This document shows positions 1 through 11,910 of a DNA stretch of 64,000 nt, one piece after another. How positions within the stretch are numbered: position 1 is the first letter of the stretch; each line of letters starts with the position of its first letter. Under the pieces are notes generated by a model. That model was given only the letters and a program-made list of their open reading frames with translations, searched no databases and was not told the origin of the DNA. The position numbers and the translations under genes were made by a program. Source of the DNA: Udeniomyces pyricola (lineage: Eukaryota; Basidiomycota; Tremellomycetes; Cystofilobasidiales; Mrakiaceae); contig BCIK01000022.1 of the NCBI GenBank assembly GCA_039545295.1, positions 310,001 through 374,000 on the forward strand, written 5' to 3'.

Positions 1-1957
1 AGATCGCGAGTGAGGGGAAGTATAACAACGCGTAAGCAAGACTATATATATACGAACATGACGCGATCACGCACGTTGCCGATGGTACTAAAGGGCCTAC
101 CTCCAGAACCGGGAACGGGAAGTGGCTCGATGAAGCTTGATCTCTATATGCGGTTCGAACAGCATGCACCGTCAGCTACCTATTTACACTCCAAGAATTC
201 GGGTCAAAGAAGACCCAGCAGTAATATTGAGCAGACCTTGGGCGTATAGATTTGGCTGAGCACCATACTTGAATCCGAGAGCACTGAACATGAGAGGCAA
301 GCCCGAACTCTAGCAACAACAGACAAAAAAGGGTGAGCAGCCGTCCTAGCACGACGCAAGATCAGGCTACAGAAGGTCGAACGCTCACTTTGCCCATGAA
401 TCGTTTGAACACTTAGGCCATAGATATAGCAGGTCAACGGAATGTGCATATGGACCGGGTCAGTGCGAAGCCCGACCGCGAGATCCAGAGGAGTTAGTTG
501 GCACGCTTACATTGCTCGTCACGATGGTTGAGTTGTACAAACGACTTGAGATCACTCTCATCATCATGATGAGACGCTAGACGTAACGATAAGATGTCGA
601 CATTGGTCATCAGCCATTTGACTCCCCCTGGCCCAAAGATGAAGATCAGGTAAATAAGAAAGTAGACTGACGGAATTGACCACCTCCACTGCTCGTTCTT
701 GTTATAGATCGGCTAGAGGACCCAGGGTCGTTGGGATCATTTGACAAGAGCGATGTAGAGTATGGCCCCGAGCGAAGGTCATCGCGCAAATTCTGCGCGT
801 CGTGCTCGACCGAGGAAGTAACAGGCCTTTCGGTGGGAGGAGGATCAATCTTTTTCTTGCGTCGAATCGCGTACTTGGACTTGTCGACAGGTTCCCCAAG
901 TTCTGACGTGTAATCCACTCCCGGATGAAGCTGACAGTGGTCCCGGATATAAGTAGAGACGCCCCGGAGGATGTAAGTAATGTCGTTACCGCGGAATCTT
1001 GCCCAAGAAGACACAGGGTTACTGTCCGCAGGGATCGTTGAGGGCATCTATTTGACCATCGTCATGAGCCATGGTCTGTGTCAGACGTACCTGAGCTATG
1101 AGTGCCTCGGTCTTGGCAAGGCGGGCCTCTAGACTGTCGACGTATCCCTTGGGAGGAGCTCGCTAAAGTATGGAATCAATTTTTGAAGCGTCAGACAGCC
1201 GGATTGGGGTTGATGAAAGATGTTCGCGAAAATCCGAGAGGAATGACGAGCACAGAGCAGGAAGATATGATTGCCAGGCTTACTTTCTTAGATGTTTCGA
1301 GGAAAGTACAAGGCAGATCGGATGACAGGCAGCCAGAGCAGACTGTGGGATCAGACAAACATGCGAGGGGAAGCAGGCGAGGAAGTGAGAGCAAGAAGGA
1401 TGAGGCCTAGATCGTCTTCGGTCTGACGCGTCGATTCCCGCCCTTGCCTCGGGCGGTCCGTAGAAGGGGAAGGAAGGTGGGAGATTCGCGACGGGCAACG
1501 CACTCTTGTCCGGCATCTCATGGGCGTCACATTTTTGCTGTATGAATTCAATGAGGGGTGGATGCAACGAAAAATCATCCGGGGCAAGGACAGAAGCGAT
1601 TGGTACGCAAGCCGATGTGAGTCAGAAGGCCAAGTATTGACTCGTAAGGCAAGCTTCGGGGATGGCCAGCTGAGTTCTGAGGTCGTCTCGTTCGATTCGC
1701 ACCTTTCGCCTTCGACAAACGTCACCTGCACGTAGATTATGCCGCATACCCGTCAACGAGAAATGATCAGTATGTTGAAAATGATCTTGCCTGGATTGAT
1801 GGACGGGTAAATTCGACATACAGGCACGCGATAGCTTCTTCTTCTTCTTGATGACGGAGGGCTGGCCAGAGGCGGAAGCGGCGGTGACGTCTTGGCCGGG
1901 CTCTGGGCTCTGGAGGTCGTCTTCGTCGTCTTCTGAATCTTGGTTGAAGTCGTCCAT
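1..1957 (-). CDS. Zn2Cys6 fungal transcription factor (3' end beyond window)
   Basis: Nuclear DNA-binding regulator of the fungal binuclear zinc-cluster class. Start ATG is at 1957 (MDDFNQDSEDDEDD, an acidic N-terminus). Proposed exons: 1957-1822, 1725-1703, 1537-1504, 1342-1284, 1162-1091 and 1047-about 680, then further short exons to the left edge. Splicing restores a perfect C-x2-C-x6-C-x9-C-x2-C-x6-C cluster (ACDVCRRRKQKCD, then ICSGCLSSDLPC), followed by a RAPPKGYVDSLEARL linker and dimerisation helix. That arrangement is typical of basidiomycete factors carrying the fungal-specific middle homology region. Downstream, exons giving QLFKRFMGK and SSGLPLMFSALGFK resemble the xGKSSG motif at the start of that region. 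The zinc cluster is spread over four exons, so no single open frame shows it. The target genes are unknown. The gene is divergent from a Pdr16/17-like lipid-transfer gene. Exons left of about 680 are less certain. Confidence 0.85.
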
Positions 1958-2543
1958 GGAGGGAGTGTTTGGCTTGGGAGCGAAAAGTGGACGGAGAGAC
2001 GTGAGAACGCCAAGGGACAGAAGGTAGCGCGGGGAGCAGAGATGGCCGATTCGGGTGAGGAAGAGAGTGGGACGATGTACGTGGGAGAGGAAGCTGAAAG
2101 CTGGAAGGAGTCGGTCGGTTCCAGCGTCGCTAGCCAAGCTGATCATCGCGCGTCGCGTGGGCTTGATCTCGTGCAGGCCGAGCCTGCGGGAGATGCACTT
2201 AGACCCATGCCATCCACTCATGAAAGTCACGTTGGAGGTTCGCAGGAAGCTGAGAGTGATGAGAGACTGACCATGACGGTTTAAATACATTCATTGGCCA
2301 CCAACCATGATCGATAGCGCGTCCCTGTCAAGTATGACTCTGTCATGTACGCGAGACGATGAGGGACCGGAGAGATATATATTCACGCAGGATACATGCG
2401 AGCACCGAGCCTCGACGAGCGTGTTTCAAATGCTCTGGTCCAATGGATCGACCCGACCCTGTCGACCATAACCCCCAGTCTCAACGCTGGCCTCATCACC
2501 CTTATCACTCTCTCTTTGACCACCTATCCATCATCGTTTCCCC
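1958..2543. promoter_or_regulatory. Divergent promoter region, zinc-cluster factor / Sec14-like
   Basis: A stretch of 586 bases lies between the start codons of two divergently transcribed genes. Open frames here are short and show no recognisable domain. The last 150 bases before 2544 are pyrimidine-rich on the + strand (repeated CTC/CCAT runs), as is common just upstream of fungal start codons. No convincing TATA box was singled out. Confidence 0.4.
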
Positions 2544-3880
2544 ATGGACTCAATCCTCCCTCCTCAGCACCCACTCCAGCCTCCCGAGTCGAGCGCGCCT
2601 CAGCTAACTGCCGATCAACGGACCAAGGTCGATGCCCTCATTGCTCACTTTGGCTCTCCCGCCTTCAAGCTTGCTGTACCTACTTCCAACCCGATCCCTT
2701 CCGATCTGACGACGCCCATCACGTATACCGAGCAACTGTCGGAACTAGAGTGGTTGGTTAGCAGTCTCCTCAATCGGCTTATATCATCCTCGCGAAAAGG
2801 GTTTCGATTGTTTTTGTCAAGACACGCTTGACTGCTTTGGACACGCTCCATCCCCCTACTTACCCCTTTTTGTGCCTCCATCATTTGGGATGCCTCAGCT
2901 TCTGGCTCTCAGAGGAATGTCTTTGCCGGTTCCTACGTGCGACCAAATGGGATGAGACCGAAGCTCGGAGTCGATTGGAAAAGACGCTCGCCTGGCGACG
3001 CGAGTTTGGATTGGAATCCATCACAAAGGAGTATCTATCTCCCGAGGAGGAGACTGGGAAACAAATCTGCTACGGTTTCGATAACCACGGACGCCCAGCA
3101 TGGTATATGAGACCACATCTTCAGGTAAATCCGCTGCTTTCCCATCAAGGCTCGCGTTGATCGCTCTTCCTCGCAGTGAACTCTCTTCGCTAACGTTGCG
3201 TCATTGCTTCCGTCTGCCCTCAACCTTGTCTGGTTCAGAACACCACTACGCTCGACCGTCAAGTGCATCACGTATTCTTCATGCTCTCGCTGGCCGAGTT
3301 CATGATGCCGAGAGGGTGAGAGGCGCAGTTCATTCTCAGAAACTCTTGCTCTATCTGGAATCGCGTCGTCGTCGAACGATGCATGAGCTGAAACGCGCCC
3401 CCACTCCCCTTCAACTTCAGGGTAGAGAAGATTGCTTTGATGATCAACTTTGGCGCCCGTGGTCAATCTCCCTCGATGGGCCAGTCGAAACGTGTGCTCT
3501 ATATCCTCCAGGATCACTTCCCCGAGCGTCTTGGTACCGCGTTTGTCATCAATATCCCTTGGCTGGGAAGAGCCTTCCTCAAGGTCATCAATCCTCTTAT
3601 CGACCCGGTAACCCGTTCCAAGCTATCTCTGCCGGATAGTCCGGATCTGTCGTTTGCGGTCCCGCCGACACAATTGGAGAAGACATTTGGAGGGCAAGTT
3701 GATTGGGGAACGTACGGTGAGAAGGAGCATGCCGAGTATTGGCTTGGGTCCCAGGGAATAGTCGCGTTAGCAGCGGCCAGGAAGCAAAAGGGATTAGAGA
3801 AGTGGAGAACGTTGGACGGAGGGCTTGTTGGGCGACGGGAGTGGGATTGGAAAGAGGGCGAGGAGACGTGGGGGGTTTGA
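2544..3880 (+). CDS. Sec14-like CRAL-TRIO phosphatidylinositol transfer protein (Pdr16/Pdr17 type)
   Basis: Cytosolic or membrane-associated lipid-transfer protein expected to bind and exchange phosphatidylinositol. Four exons (2544-2752, 2899-3124, 3239-3315, 3421-3880) give 323 residues, the usual length for this family. The N-terminal CRAL-TRIO helical domain reads CFWLSEECLCRFLRATKW at about residues 70-87. The lipid-binding domain follows, with GFDNHGRPAWYMRP, RQVHHVFFMLSLAEFMMP and KIALMINFGARGQSPSMGQ, then FPERLGTAFVINIPWLGRAF and FLKVINPLIDPVTRSKL. These match Pdr16/Pdr17 (Sfh3/Sfh4) more closely than Sec14 itself, which lacks the 'INFGARG..S.GQ' style. In yeast these proteins affect phospholipid metabolism and azole tolerance. 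Start choice: the first ATG before the conserved region, with exon phases that agree. The divergent zinc-cluster gene upstream could be its regulator, but that is inference only. Confidence 0.9.
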
Positions 3881-4591
3881 TCGTAGCGCGGAAGATCGGG
3901 GACGTCGACGCTCATTGTATCAGAAATTAGATGGACGCTTCCTAGAGAAGCTTTGGGGCCTGGCTAGTTCTGCTTGGTGTGTGGCACGAGTGGTCTGACG
4001 CCCTCATACCAGTTGTACAAAGCATGCATTTGGATTCTCATTCAGTTCGCGATCCCACTGATGATTGATTAATTATTCGTCTCCTGTCTATCTGATATCT
4101 GCACCCTTGCTCTTTTACGATTGACATCATCCCTTCCTGAGACGCATGAGTTGATCTGCAGGTCGTGTGGTAGATTAAACAGACTCGAGCTCCCTTACCG
4201 CCACGTACAGTTGGATACGAAGAGGTGGCGTCGATCGACCGACGCGGTAGCAGCCCCTGAGCGCAGATCGTTGCGCCGAGCCCGCCTCCTTTTCCTCCTT
4301 AACTCTGCGCCCTCTGCTTTCAGTCCCTTCGATCTTGCCTTGTTGCCACTTTCTACATTTCATCATGTCCATCCGGCCTCTCATCTTTGCGAAGAGGCGT
4401 CGAATGAATGCCAGCCTCCTTATGGCTCGTCGTCTTGTCATTGGAACGAAAGCGGGATTTCACTTCTCCCAAACGACCACCATCCTTTCTGCTCGTTGGT
4501 TCCCTCTTCGAACCCTGCGTTAGTTACTCACTCACTCTCCTCTCTACATCTAGTCTTTATATCTTGTTTCTTCATCTATCTCGTCTTCGTC
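3881..4591. other. Intergenic region, Sec14-like 3' / GH128 promoter
   Basis: A stretch of 711 bases between two + strand genes. The second half (from about 4260) is strongly CT-rich on the + strand, typical of a fungal core promoter and 5' leader. Open frames crossing it (for example from 4121) only extend the GH128 exon upstream and lack a sensible start. No RNA gene was recognised. Confidence 0.4.
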
Positions 4592-6548
4592 ATGTTCGCC
4601 TCTACACCGACCCTTCTGCACCTTTTTCTCTCTACCTCAGCTGGGATTTCCTTTGTCTCGGCCTATTCAGCATCCTCTTCCACCTCCGACAGCCTTCTCT
4701 CACCTCCATCAAACTCTATCTCCATCAACCATCACGATGCTGGGAGTCATCAGCGATCCAATACTCGTCAAGCGCATCATCGTCGTCTCGCCTTGGCTTC
4801 ACGGGACAACAATACCTCGTCCTCCCATTCTGGTCCAACCTTCAATCCCCCGTCCGATTCCGACCAACCCTACACCAAGCCCAGCTTCACTCCGCATCCA
4901 AGAAGAGGGGATACTCGGTTGGTCGGTGAGAAGCCCGACGGCCGGAAATGCAAGCCTGGGTCGCGCGAGCATCCTGGTCCCAAGGTCGGTCCGAACGGAG
5001 AGAGGCTCGATCGAAGCGGAGGGCAGACGTTAGAGAGTCGCAAGACTGGCAGTGGGAAGAAGGGCCAGAAAGGTGGGAGTGGGAGAGGGAAGAACAATGT
5101 TGGTAAGAAAGGTCATGAAGGCGTGAAGGGTGAAAAGAGGGATGGTTGGGGTGGAAGGAAAGCAGGGTAAGTTCTTGGTTTTCTTCACTTGGTCTGTCTT
5201 TTTTCTTTTGTCAGACCACTGAGAGAAGCCCAGCTGATCAATACCGACCTTCTCCGTTTGAATGGTACATAGTCTTGCGTGGCCGAACGGATACCAGGAC
5301 GGCATTGAAACCTGGTGCACCGACAAGGTTGGGTGGTAGTACGTCTCCCGTCTGGTCCACCAACACTGATCACAGAATGACCTTTCCCACGACTGACCCA
5401 ATGTGCGACACCTCCTGTTGGTTCCTCGCCTCGCAGCTACACGTGGTCTCCCTTCGAAGTCAAAGAGCTCACAGCGTGTGGGCAAGAGTTCGGTTTGTCC
5501 TACAGATGCTTAATCATGGTCGAGCGTTGAGTGAGTTGATCAGCTAGACTCATTCACATATCATCTTACCCATTTCTTGCTGCCCAACTCTGGTACATCT
5601 CCACTCGGATAGTTCCGATGCTGTGGGGCAAATCTCAAGAATCTGATTTTGTCAATCAGCAGCAGTACTGGCCGAGTTCGACCAAACATGTACGTTTCAT
5701 GGTTTCTCTTCTGATCTATCGATACGTCTCGATCTACCCTTCCACGCCGTATACGCTCGACTCTGCTGGATCGCTGATGCCTTCCTCTGGTCGCTGGTTC
5801 TCAGGTCCTCTTTGTCAACGAGCCTAACCAACAAGGCCAGTCTGACATGTCGGTCGATGATGCCGTTGGTCTCTGGTGGCAGTACATGGAACCTCTTGCC
5901 GATCGCTATATCTTGGGCCGTAAGTTTTCAACCCTTCCGAAACAAACGGCCTTCGTAGACTAGACGAACAAAAGGAACTACAGAGCTTGGCGATCTGACC
6001 CGTTGCCCTTTTTCGTCTTTCACCGTCGTCAGTTGCCGGAACGACCTCTGCCCCGACCGGCAAAGAATGGATCTCATCCTTCCTCTCCAAATGCTCCGGT
6101 TGCCACATTGGCTTCCTCCCGATCCACTGGTACGATACCAACCCTTACGCCTTCCAATCATACCTCCAATCTTTCCACGACGCTTTCCAGGTCCCGCTCT
6201 GGGTTACCGAACTCGCGTGTCAAAACTTCAACGGTGGGGATCAATGCGGTTGGGATTACATTCGAGGCGAATTCTTCAAGGAGACGGTCGATTGGATGAA
6301 CGGAGTCGATTGGGTCGAGAGGCATAGTTGGTTTGGTGGGTAACACTAGCAGTCCTCGGCCGCTTTCTTGTCTCGTACTGCGTTGAAAGATAAGCTGATC
6401 GAACTCGTTGCTCTCATCTTTCTTCCCTCGCGTGTACGAAACCACGATAGGAGCGATGCGCGACATGCAGAACGTCAATCCTTCAAATCAACTCATGGAC
6501 TCATCAACGGGACGTCCCAACGATCTTGGTTGGCGCTATATCGGTTAA
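4592..6548 (+). CDS. Secreted GH128 beta-1,3-glucanase (Asl1-like)
   Basis: Extracellular or wall-bound glycoside hydrolase family 128 enzyme acting on beta-1,3-glucan. Seven exons (4592-5166, 5273-5335, 5437-5492, 5613-5689, 5805-5919, 6033-6335, 6451-6548) give 428 residues. A signal peptide (MFASTPTLLHLFLSTSAG) is followed by about 150 residues of Ser/Asn/His-rich and then Lys/Gly-rich linker. The catalytic barrel begins at GLAWPNGYQDGIETWCTDK and continues with YTWSPFEVKELTACGQEFVPMLWG, LFVNEPNQQGQSDM (NEP glutamate, likely acid/base), GCHIGFLPIHWYDTNPYAF, LWVTELACQNFNGGD (TE glutamate, likely nucleophile) and the end NDLGWRYIG. This is the Asl1 (alkali-sensitive linkage) architecture of fungi. 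The linker between residues about 120 and 190 is unusually basic. Expected roles are wall remodelling or glucan turnover. The start is chosen because it opens the signal peptide. Confidence 0.92.
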
Positions 6549-7215
6549 AGATAGACGTTACAAACGAGTTGGCGTCCTATCATTTGATTATGTTCCTTCT
6601 CGTCATGATCTTTCTTTTGCTTCGTGGCATCTCTACTTTCCTTGCTCCCCTCTTCGTTTGTATTCTGTCATACCTACTCCACATCTCCGAAGACTTACAC
6701 GCCTATCGTCTTTGCCCAACCTTTCCAGCCGTCTTTCCCCAGTTTTCCATGTATTCCGACTCTCATACATACACCTGGATCTATATTCCTACATCCAGAC
6801 GGACCATTTCGCAATCTCCATATCCTTTTTTGCCATCTCTCCTCAGCCTTCGGTCATTCTGCTTGTTGTATTCTACCGGCTTTACATCCATTGTTGTACT
6901 CGTCGTCCGATTCGAATTTGAATTTCAACCACGATGGATCAGCTGCTCGGTTCAGGGTCCAGTACAGAGTGCATAAGCGGATAAACGGCCAGCTCCTGAT
7001 TCCTCCCGAATTCAGATCCGGGTATATGTCTAGCGGGATCGAACACCTCAAAGCGACACTGAAAGGAAAAGAAAAAAAAGACCAAAAAGAAAACCACATT
7101 CATAGTCTACAATGTCTACAACTTCCTTCCAATACATCTATGTCCGCTACTCTCTCGCTCCCCCCCCCCCCCGCCGNTCATAAGCGTCAATTCCACGTAC
7201 CGCCGTCGATATTGA
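6549..7215. other. Convergent intergenic region, GH128 / MFS
   Basis: A stretch of 667 bases between two converging 3' ends. It holds pyrimidine-rich DNA and a C15 run at about 7161-7175 followed by one unknown base. Long overlapping frames (for example 6624-7370) read through this low-complexity DNA without domains and are treated as chance. Confidence 0.4.
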
Positions 7216-9060
7216 CTAATGCGGAAGTTCATGCTCTATGCTTGCCGTCCGCCTCAAGAGATCCGTCGCGCAAGGAGTCTGGTGGTGCCTCGTCGGAACC
7301 GATGACGAAAGCGTTCGTGATCTTGACGGTCGTCCAGATGGATGTCTCGTCGGTGTCGGTGCCACCGTGACTTGTCGTTTAGAAATGGATGAATCCGGTC
7401 CAAGTGCATCACCGATGAGTCCTTCTGACCGGGGTGACCCACCTTCTCTATTCTGACTCTGGATAGCTCCTTGAAGAACACTTCGTGCCGACGGATCTAT
7501 CGGTCGAACCACATCCACCGTGGCCAAATCCATCACTTCCCTCTCCTTCTCCGACATCTGCACTGGGCCTCCATCGGCCGGCGAAGCAGCCATTTGAGGA
7601 GGGAGTCTCTCCTGCCTCCTAGGTTTATGACTCGAGCTATCTTCCTTATCCTCTTCTTCTTCCTCGACTACCGTCATTTCCTCTGCACCTTTTCCCATTT
7701 TTCCCTCACCCCCTCCCACTTCCATCGATGCCTCAGCACAAGAAGAAGAAGGCGGTCCTCGTCCAGCCCACTGTTCGCCAAACCGAATGATGAGAAGAAC
7801 CGACGCAAACCCGAGGAGAGATAATGCGGCCGCAGCGGAATTGGCAGGTCCGACTCCGATGGCTTTGATGGCAGGGAGGATTCCCGCCGTAGCGGCGGCG
7901 GCAAAGATGTAGCGTACGCAATTGTTCTGATGAGGAGAACCCAATGAAAGAATGGCGAGTAACAACGGAAGAGGGAACAGTACAGAACAGTAGAGTGGAT
8001 GCATAGGTGAGTGATGGCATGTAAAGTGAGAGCCATGAATGAGAGAGATTGTTGGGGTCGAGAATTTATGAACATACAATGGCGATAGCCTCAGCCGATC
8101 GGGTTTGTAGACAGTCGACCTACCATCATGAACATAAGGTAAAAATGATACACATCATATACAGAGCAAACATGAGCTCTGTTTTGATCTGTTTCTCTTC
8201 ATCTTTCTTTCTGACATGTTTATCAAGCAATGGGATAGTTGAACTGACCAGATATGTATTTGAGGAAGCCAATACGAGCATCAGGCCAACTCCCGCGAGG
8301 AAAAGGGCGATCAAAGGAGGTGCGAGTCCACCTTTACCAGTGTCCACAAGCCAACCTGCGGCAAGAACCGAGCCGGGGAGGATTAAGCCACTGTATACAC
8401 ATGACATCAGATGATCGAGAGTCAGGTCAGGGCAACGACAGCAAGTGATGAACTGGTTTCTTCTTGTCTTTAGGGAGAAAAACAGACAAGCAAGCAAACA
8501 GCAAACTTACCCTCCCAAGAGCGTCGAATACAACCGATCCTCCGGTCTGCGATACCCTCGCTGCTTGATGTACTTTGCGACGCATCGATCTGCAAGAATG
8601 CCACCGATTCGGGAGCCGATCAAGTTTCCTGCGCCTTGTGGAAGATACAGAGTTCCGATGAGGGCCACGTTCGTAATGTTGTATCGAGGGGCGACAGTGT
8701 AGGCTATCAAGTCGCACAGATCGGAACGTTTGGTAGCACAGGAGAGGAGAGTTGTCAGATGAAAAGGTCCCGAGTTGAAAGCTTGGAAATGCAAGAAATG
8801 ATCTGACTTCTGTTGGAGGTGATAGAAGGAGAGGGGGGAGGAGAGAAAAAAAGTGAAGGGGGGGGGGGGAGAAGGAAAGTGCAAGGCGTTGGTGATCAGT
8901 GAGTATCGTCATTCAAGCGATTCGTATAAGAACAGAAGAGGCAAAAGGTCGAAGGAAGAGAGAAGGAAGGATCACTAACAGAGGTACCAGAAGACAATAA
9001 GTCGTCGTGAGCACGAAGCTCGAATTGAGGCTCTGGAAACAGCGACGTTAGACAAGAGAT

Positions 9061-9136
<76 letters not shown>

Positions 9137-10648
9137 AGAACAAGGCCACCCAGGAAGCCAGTGAGTCATTTTTCTCGCTCTCTACTCCGTAGCTAATCCC
9201 TTTCAGCTTAGAGAAGAAAAGTCGTCTACTTACGATGAGCAGGACGTTAGGTAACCGAAGGAGGCCAACCGAGCGAACTGGGTTGAAGATGTACGGCACA
9301 AATCTTTTTCCCGTAGCTCGCTTCGCGATAGTGTGAGGAGTTTCGCCATGCCACGTTTCTGGACTACAAGTACAGACATGGATGCGCAAAAGAATGAGAT
9401 GACGAAGGTGAGAAGTCAGCTTCAAACCCTAGACATCGATGCGAAGCTGCGCCTGAAGCGGTGTGACCTACAGGAAGAAAAATATGATCAAGAACGCGAA
9501 TGTGCTGAGATATGCCATGGACGGAGGGAGCAACGCGTATCCGGTCGTACAAAACGATATGGTAAAGTCAGTCCTGATTGCCTCACCTGAGACAGATATT
9601 GGAAGCGAGTGAGCGAGTCAAGCGAAAATCCCGTCATAGACTTACCCCATCCCTGCCAGTAACCACTGCATGGACTTCCACCCCGGACCCGTATACTCTT
9701 GGAGGACTCCCGCCAGAACCGGAGCGAGAGCTGGTCCACAAACAGCGCCCATGTAAAAGAGCCCCATTGCTCGCGCTCTCGTTTCTGGGGAGTAGATATC
9801 GCCGATCGTTCCAGCTCCGACTGCAAGGACAGGTGCACTACCGATGGCGGCAAGAATTCTAGTACCGATGAGGGCACCGAGCGTCGTACTAAAGCTACAG
9901 CCGATACAGCCGGCCACGAAGAGGGGGATAGCTAACAGGGGTAACAAGTCATGTGCGGAGAAAAATAAGGTGTCATGATTAGGTCGCCGACAAATTGAGG
10001 CATCCAACCACGTCTATGCCTCTGGTTCGCCTTCGCCAAAACTCACTGGTCAAGTACACTGGTCTTCTTCCATAAAATCCACTTAATGGAGCTCCTACGA
10101 GCGGTGTCAGGCCTAGAAACAGGATGTAGACGGCCACGGTGTAATTTACGACGGTTTGGGATGTCTTGACGTCATGAGCGACCTGAGGAATTGAAGGGAA
10201 GAACGCGCTCGATGCGAGAGGTGCCAGAAGGGCCGCGAAGCTGGTGATGGCTGTGATGCAAGCTTTGCGACGAGCTGATTGATGCGGGAACAGGAAAGGG
10301 CGGTTAGCCGCAAGTGACGGGCCTGGCTGTCAAGACGAATCCGAAGGGTACCTCTTTGGATCCGGCGCGATAGGCGCGAGAGAGATACTTACGAGTGAAC
10401 TTGTCATATACGCTCTTCTCGATACTTGCCTGCTGTTCTATATCGACATCTTCTTTTCTCGCCTCGTCATATTCGTGGTGACCACAGGGTTGTGACGGCA
10501 GAAGAGGAGGGGTCAGAGGATAAAAATCCCCTTCGGAGTTGTCCGACGGCTCTTCCTTCTCGTCTTTATCGAGCATAATAGGACGTGAGGGCGCGACGGT
10601 GGTAAGGCTTGAGCTGGAGGTAGACGAAGCGCTGGGCGGGAGTGGCAT
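7216..10648 (-). CDS. MFS transporter, DHA1 drug:H+ antiporter family
   Basis: Plasma-membrane proton-coupled exporter of the 12-helix DHA1 group (Dtr1/Qdr-like). Start ATG at 10648; cytosolic N-terminus of about 85 residues. Resolved exons: 10648-10393, 10274-10047, 9931-9646, 9573-9472, 9363-9234, then about 9045-8990, 8702-8514, 8391-8250, 8123-8080 and about 7923-7216. TM1-2 precede PLSGFYGRRPVYL, the motif A loop. RILAAIGSAPVLAVGAGTIG, ETRARAMGLFYMGAVCGPAL and GPALAPVLAG (motif C-like) follow, then the central-loop LPETWHG. The C-terminal half shows RYNITNVALIGTLYLPQGAG, NLIGSRIGGILADR, GWLVDTGKGGLAPPLIALF and NCVRYIFAAAATAGILPAIK. A long cytosolic tail (about 150 residues, acidic then Ser/Arg-rich) follows TM12. 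Substrate unknown. The junction near 8700-9000 does not join in frame with standard splice sites. A GAAA microsatellite lies in an intron. Confidence 0.88.
9061..9137. repeat. (GAAA)n microsatellite in MFS intron
   Basis: About 19 uninterrupted copies of the tetramer GAAA on the + strand. On the sense strand of the transporter gene it reads as TTTC repeats about 15-90 bases upstream of the acceptor before SLNSSFVLTTTYC, so it acts as an extended polypyrimidine tract. Confidence 0.95.
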
Positions 10649-11910
10649 GACAAGGTCTACGTGGAAGGATATGGTTTAGGCAAGAGTAGTAAAGGGGAGA
10701 GAGAGGTTGAAGAGGGTCGACAACCGGGGTATCAAGATCGATAGTACTGATGGTGGCGGTCGAAATGAGGAAGGGTCGGCATATCGGGAGGAGACGAATC
10801 GACGAAGGACCACCGGCATCTCACCATCCGGAGATGGCCGGCCAAAGCGAGTCATTCGATCAGTAAAAAGGGCATTTGCTTCTATATATATATATATATA
10901 TCTTGATGCATGATTGATGTATCATCATATCAGTATCGTTCCATCCACTAGTAATCCACATGATGTGCGGATATATTCGCGATCAGATCTGGCTTTCGAC
11001 AAGGCAGACATACTGCAGTACGGCCATGCACGTTGCAGCTCATAGTACCGGCGCAAGGTGATTGCATATTGGTTTTACGCGCGACGCATGAGTACAGCAT
11101 GACTGATATGAGTACATCATCATGACTGTTTGTAAGGGAGGTCAAAACTGAGCATATCTAGCTAGCTAAGCGGCGCGCGGAGGATGCGCCCTCCAAAGCT
11201 GCAACTACGTCCAACAGCCTCTGACTCATGCGCCCAGACACGCCCAACCAAGCTCCAAGGCCCAACTAACCTTTCCACGACTTGTGATCCACAAGACTTT
11301 TGTGACCTCATTAGTCAATCCGAAGGGGTCTGGCTCAAATGCGCCATCATGTGTTGAGCGCACCGATCATGTCCCTATCCCGAATTACTGATCAATGACG
11401 TTTGACTGCAGCTGACGCTGCTAGCCGTGCCTGCTTGCCGATCCCTCTGACCGAGCATGATCCGAGGACCCTCACAGTATACTTGATCACACTCGCTCTC
11501 TCGCGCCATGGTCTGCTGTAACATGCCGGCCAGACCGGTGATCTCGGTAATCTCAAAGGGATCATGGGGTTGACCAGACGCCTGCCCCTGACGTCTGCCA
11601 GGGCGTTGTAGTCTCGACCGACGTTTTCCCCTTTCTTAGCTTCCTCATCTTTGCCCGCCACTCTCTGGTCCACCTTCCTCTCCACCTTACCCCTCTTCGT
11701 ATTCTCTCGCATTTGATTCCATGGACAGATAACGAGTCGTCCCAGTCTTGGTCGAATGCACCGACCAGCCACCGCGTCAGGACTGGGTATTTCAGGCTAC
11801 AATTTTTTTCCTCTCTTGGCTGCATCTCAACTTTCACCTTCACTCCACCCTTTGCTTATTCTACACCTCACTCACACAGCTCCCTCTCCCAAACCCAACT
11901 TATACTCACG
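10649..11910. promoter_or_regulatory. Divergent intergenic region, MFS / orphan acidic protein
   Basis: A stretch of 1262 bases between divergent starts. It contains a TA run (about 10884-10900), AT-rich DNA to about 11160, then GC-richer DNA. The final 150 bases before 11911 are CT-rich (5' leader-like). Frames such as 10948-11145 (-) and 11392-11843 (-) lack start context, domains or splice logic, and are not called genes. Confidence 0.4.

Noticed and set aside
5215..5264. Possible GH128 exon PLREAQLINTDLLRLNG
   Set aside because: It leads into a stop codon. Removing 5167-5272 as one intron restores the conserved GLAWPNG in frame.
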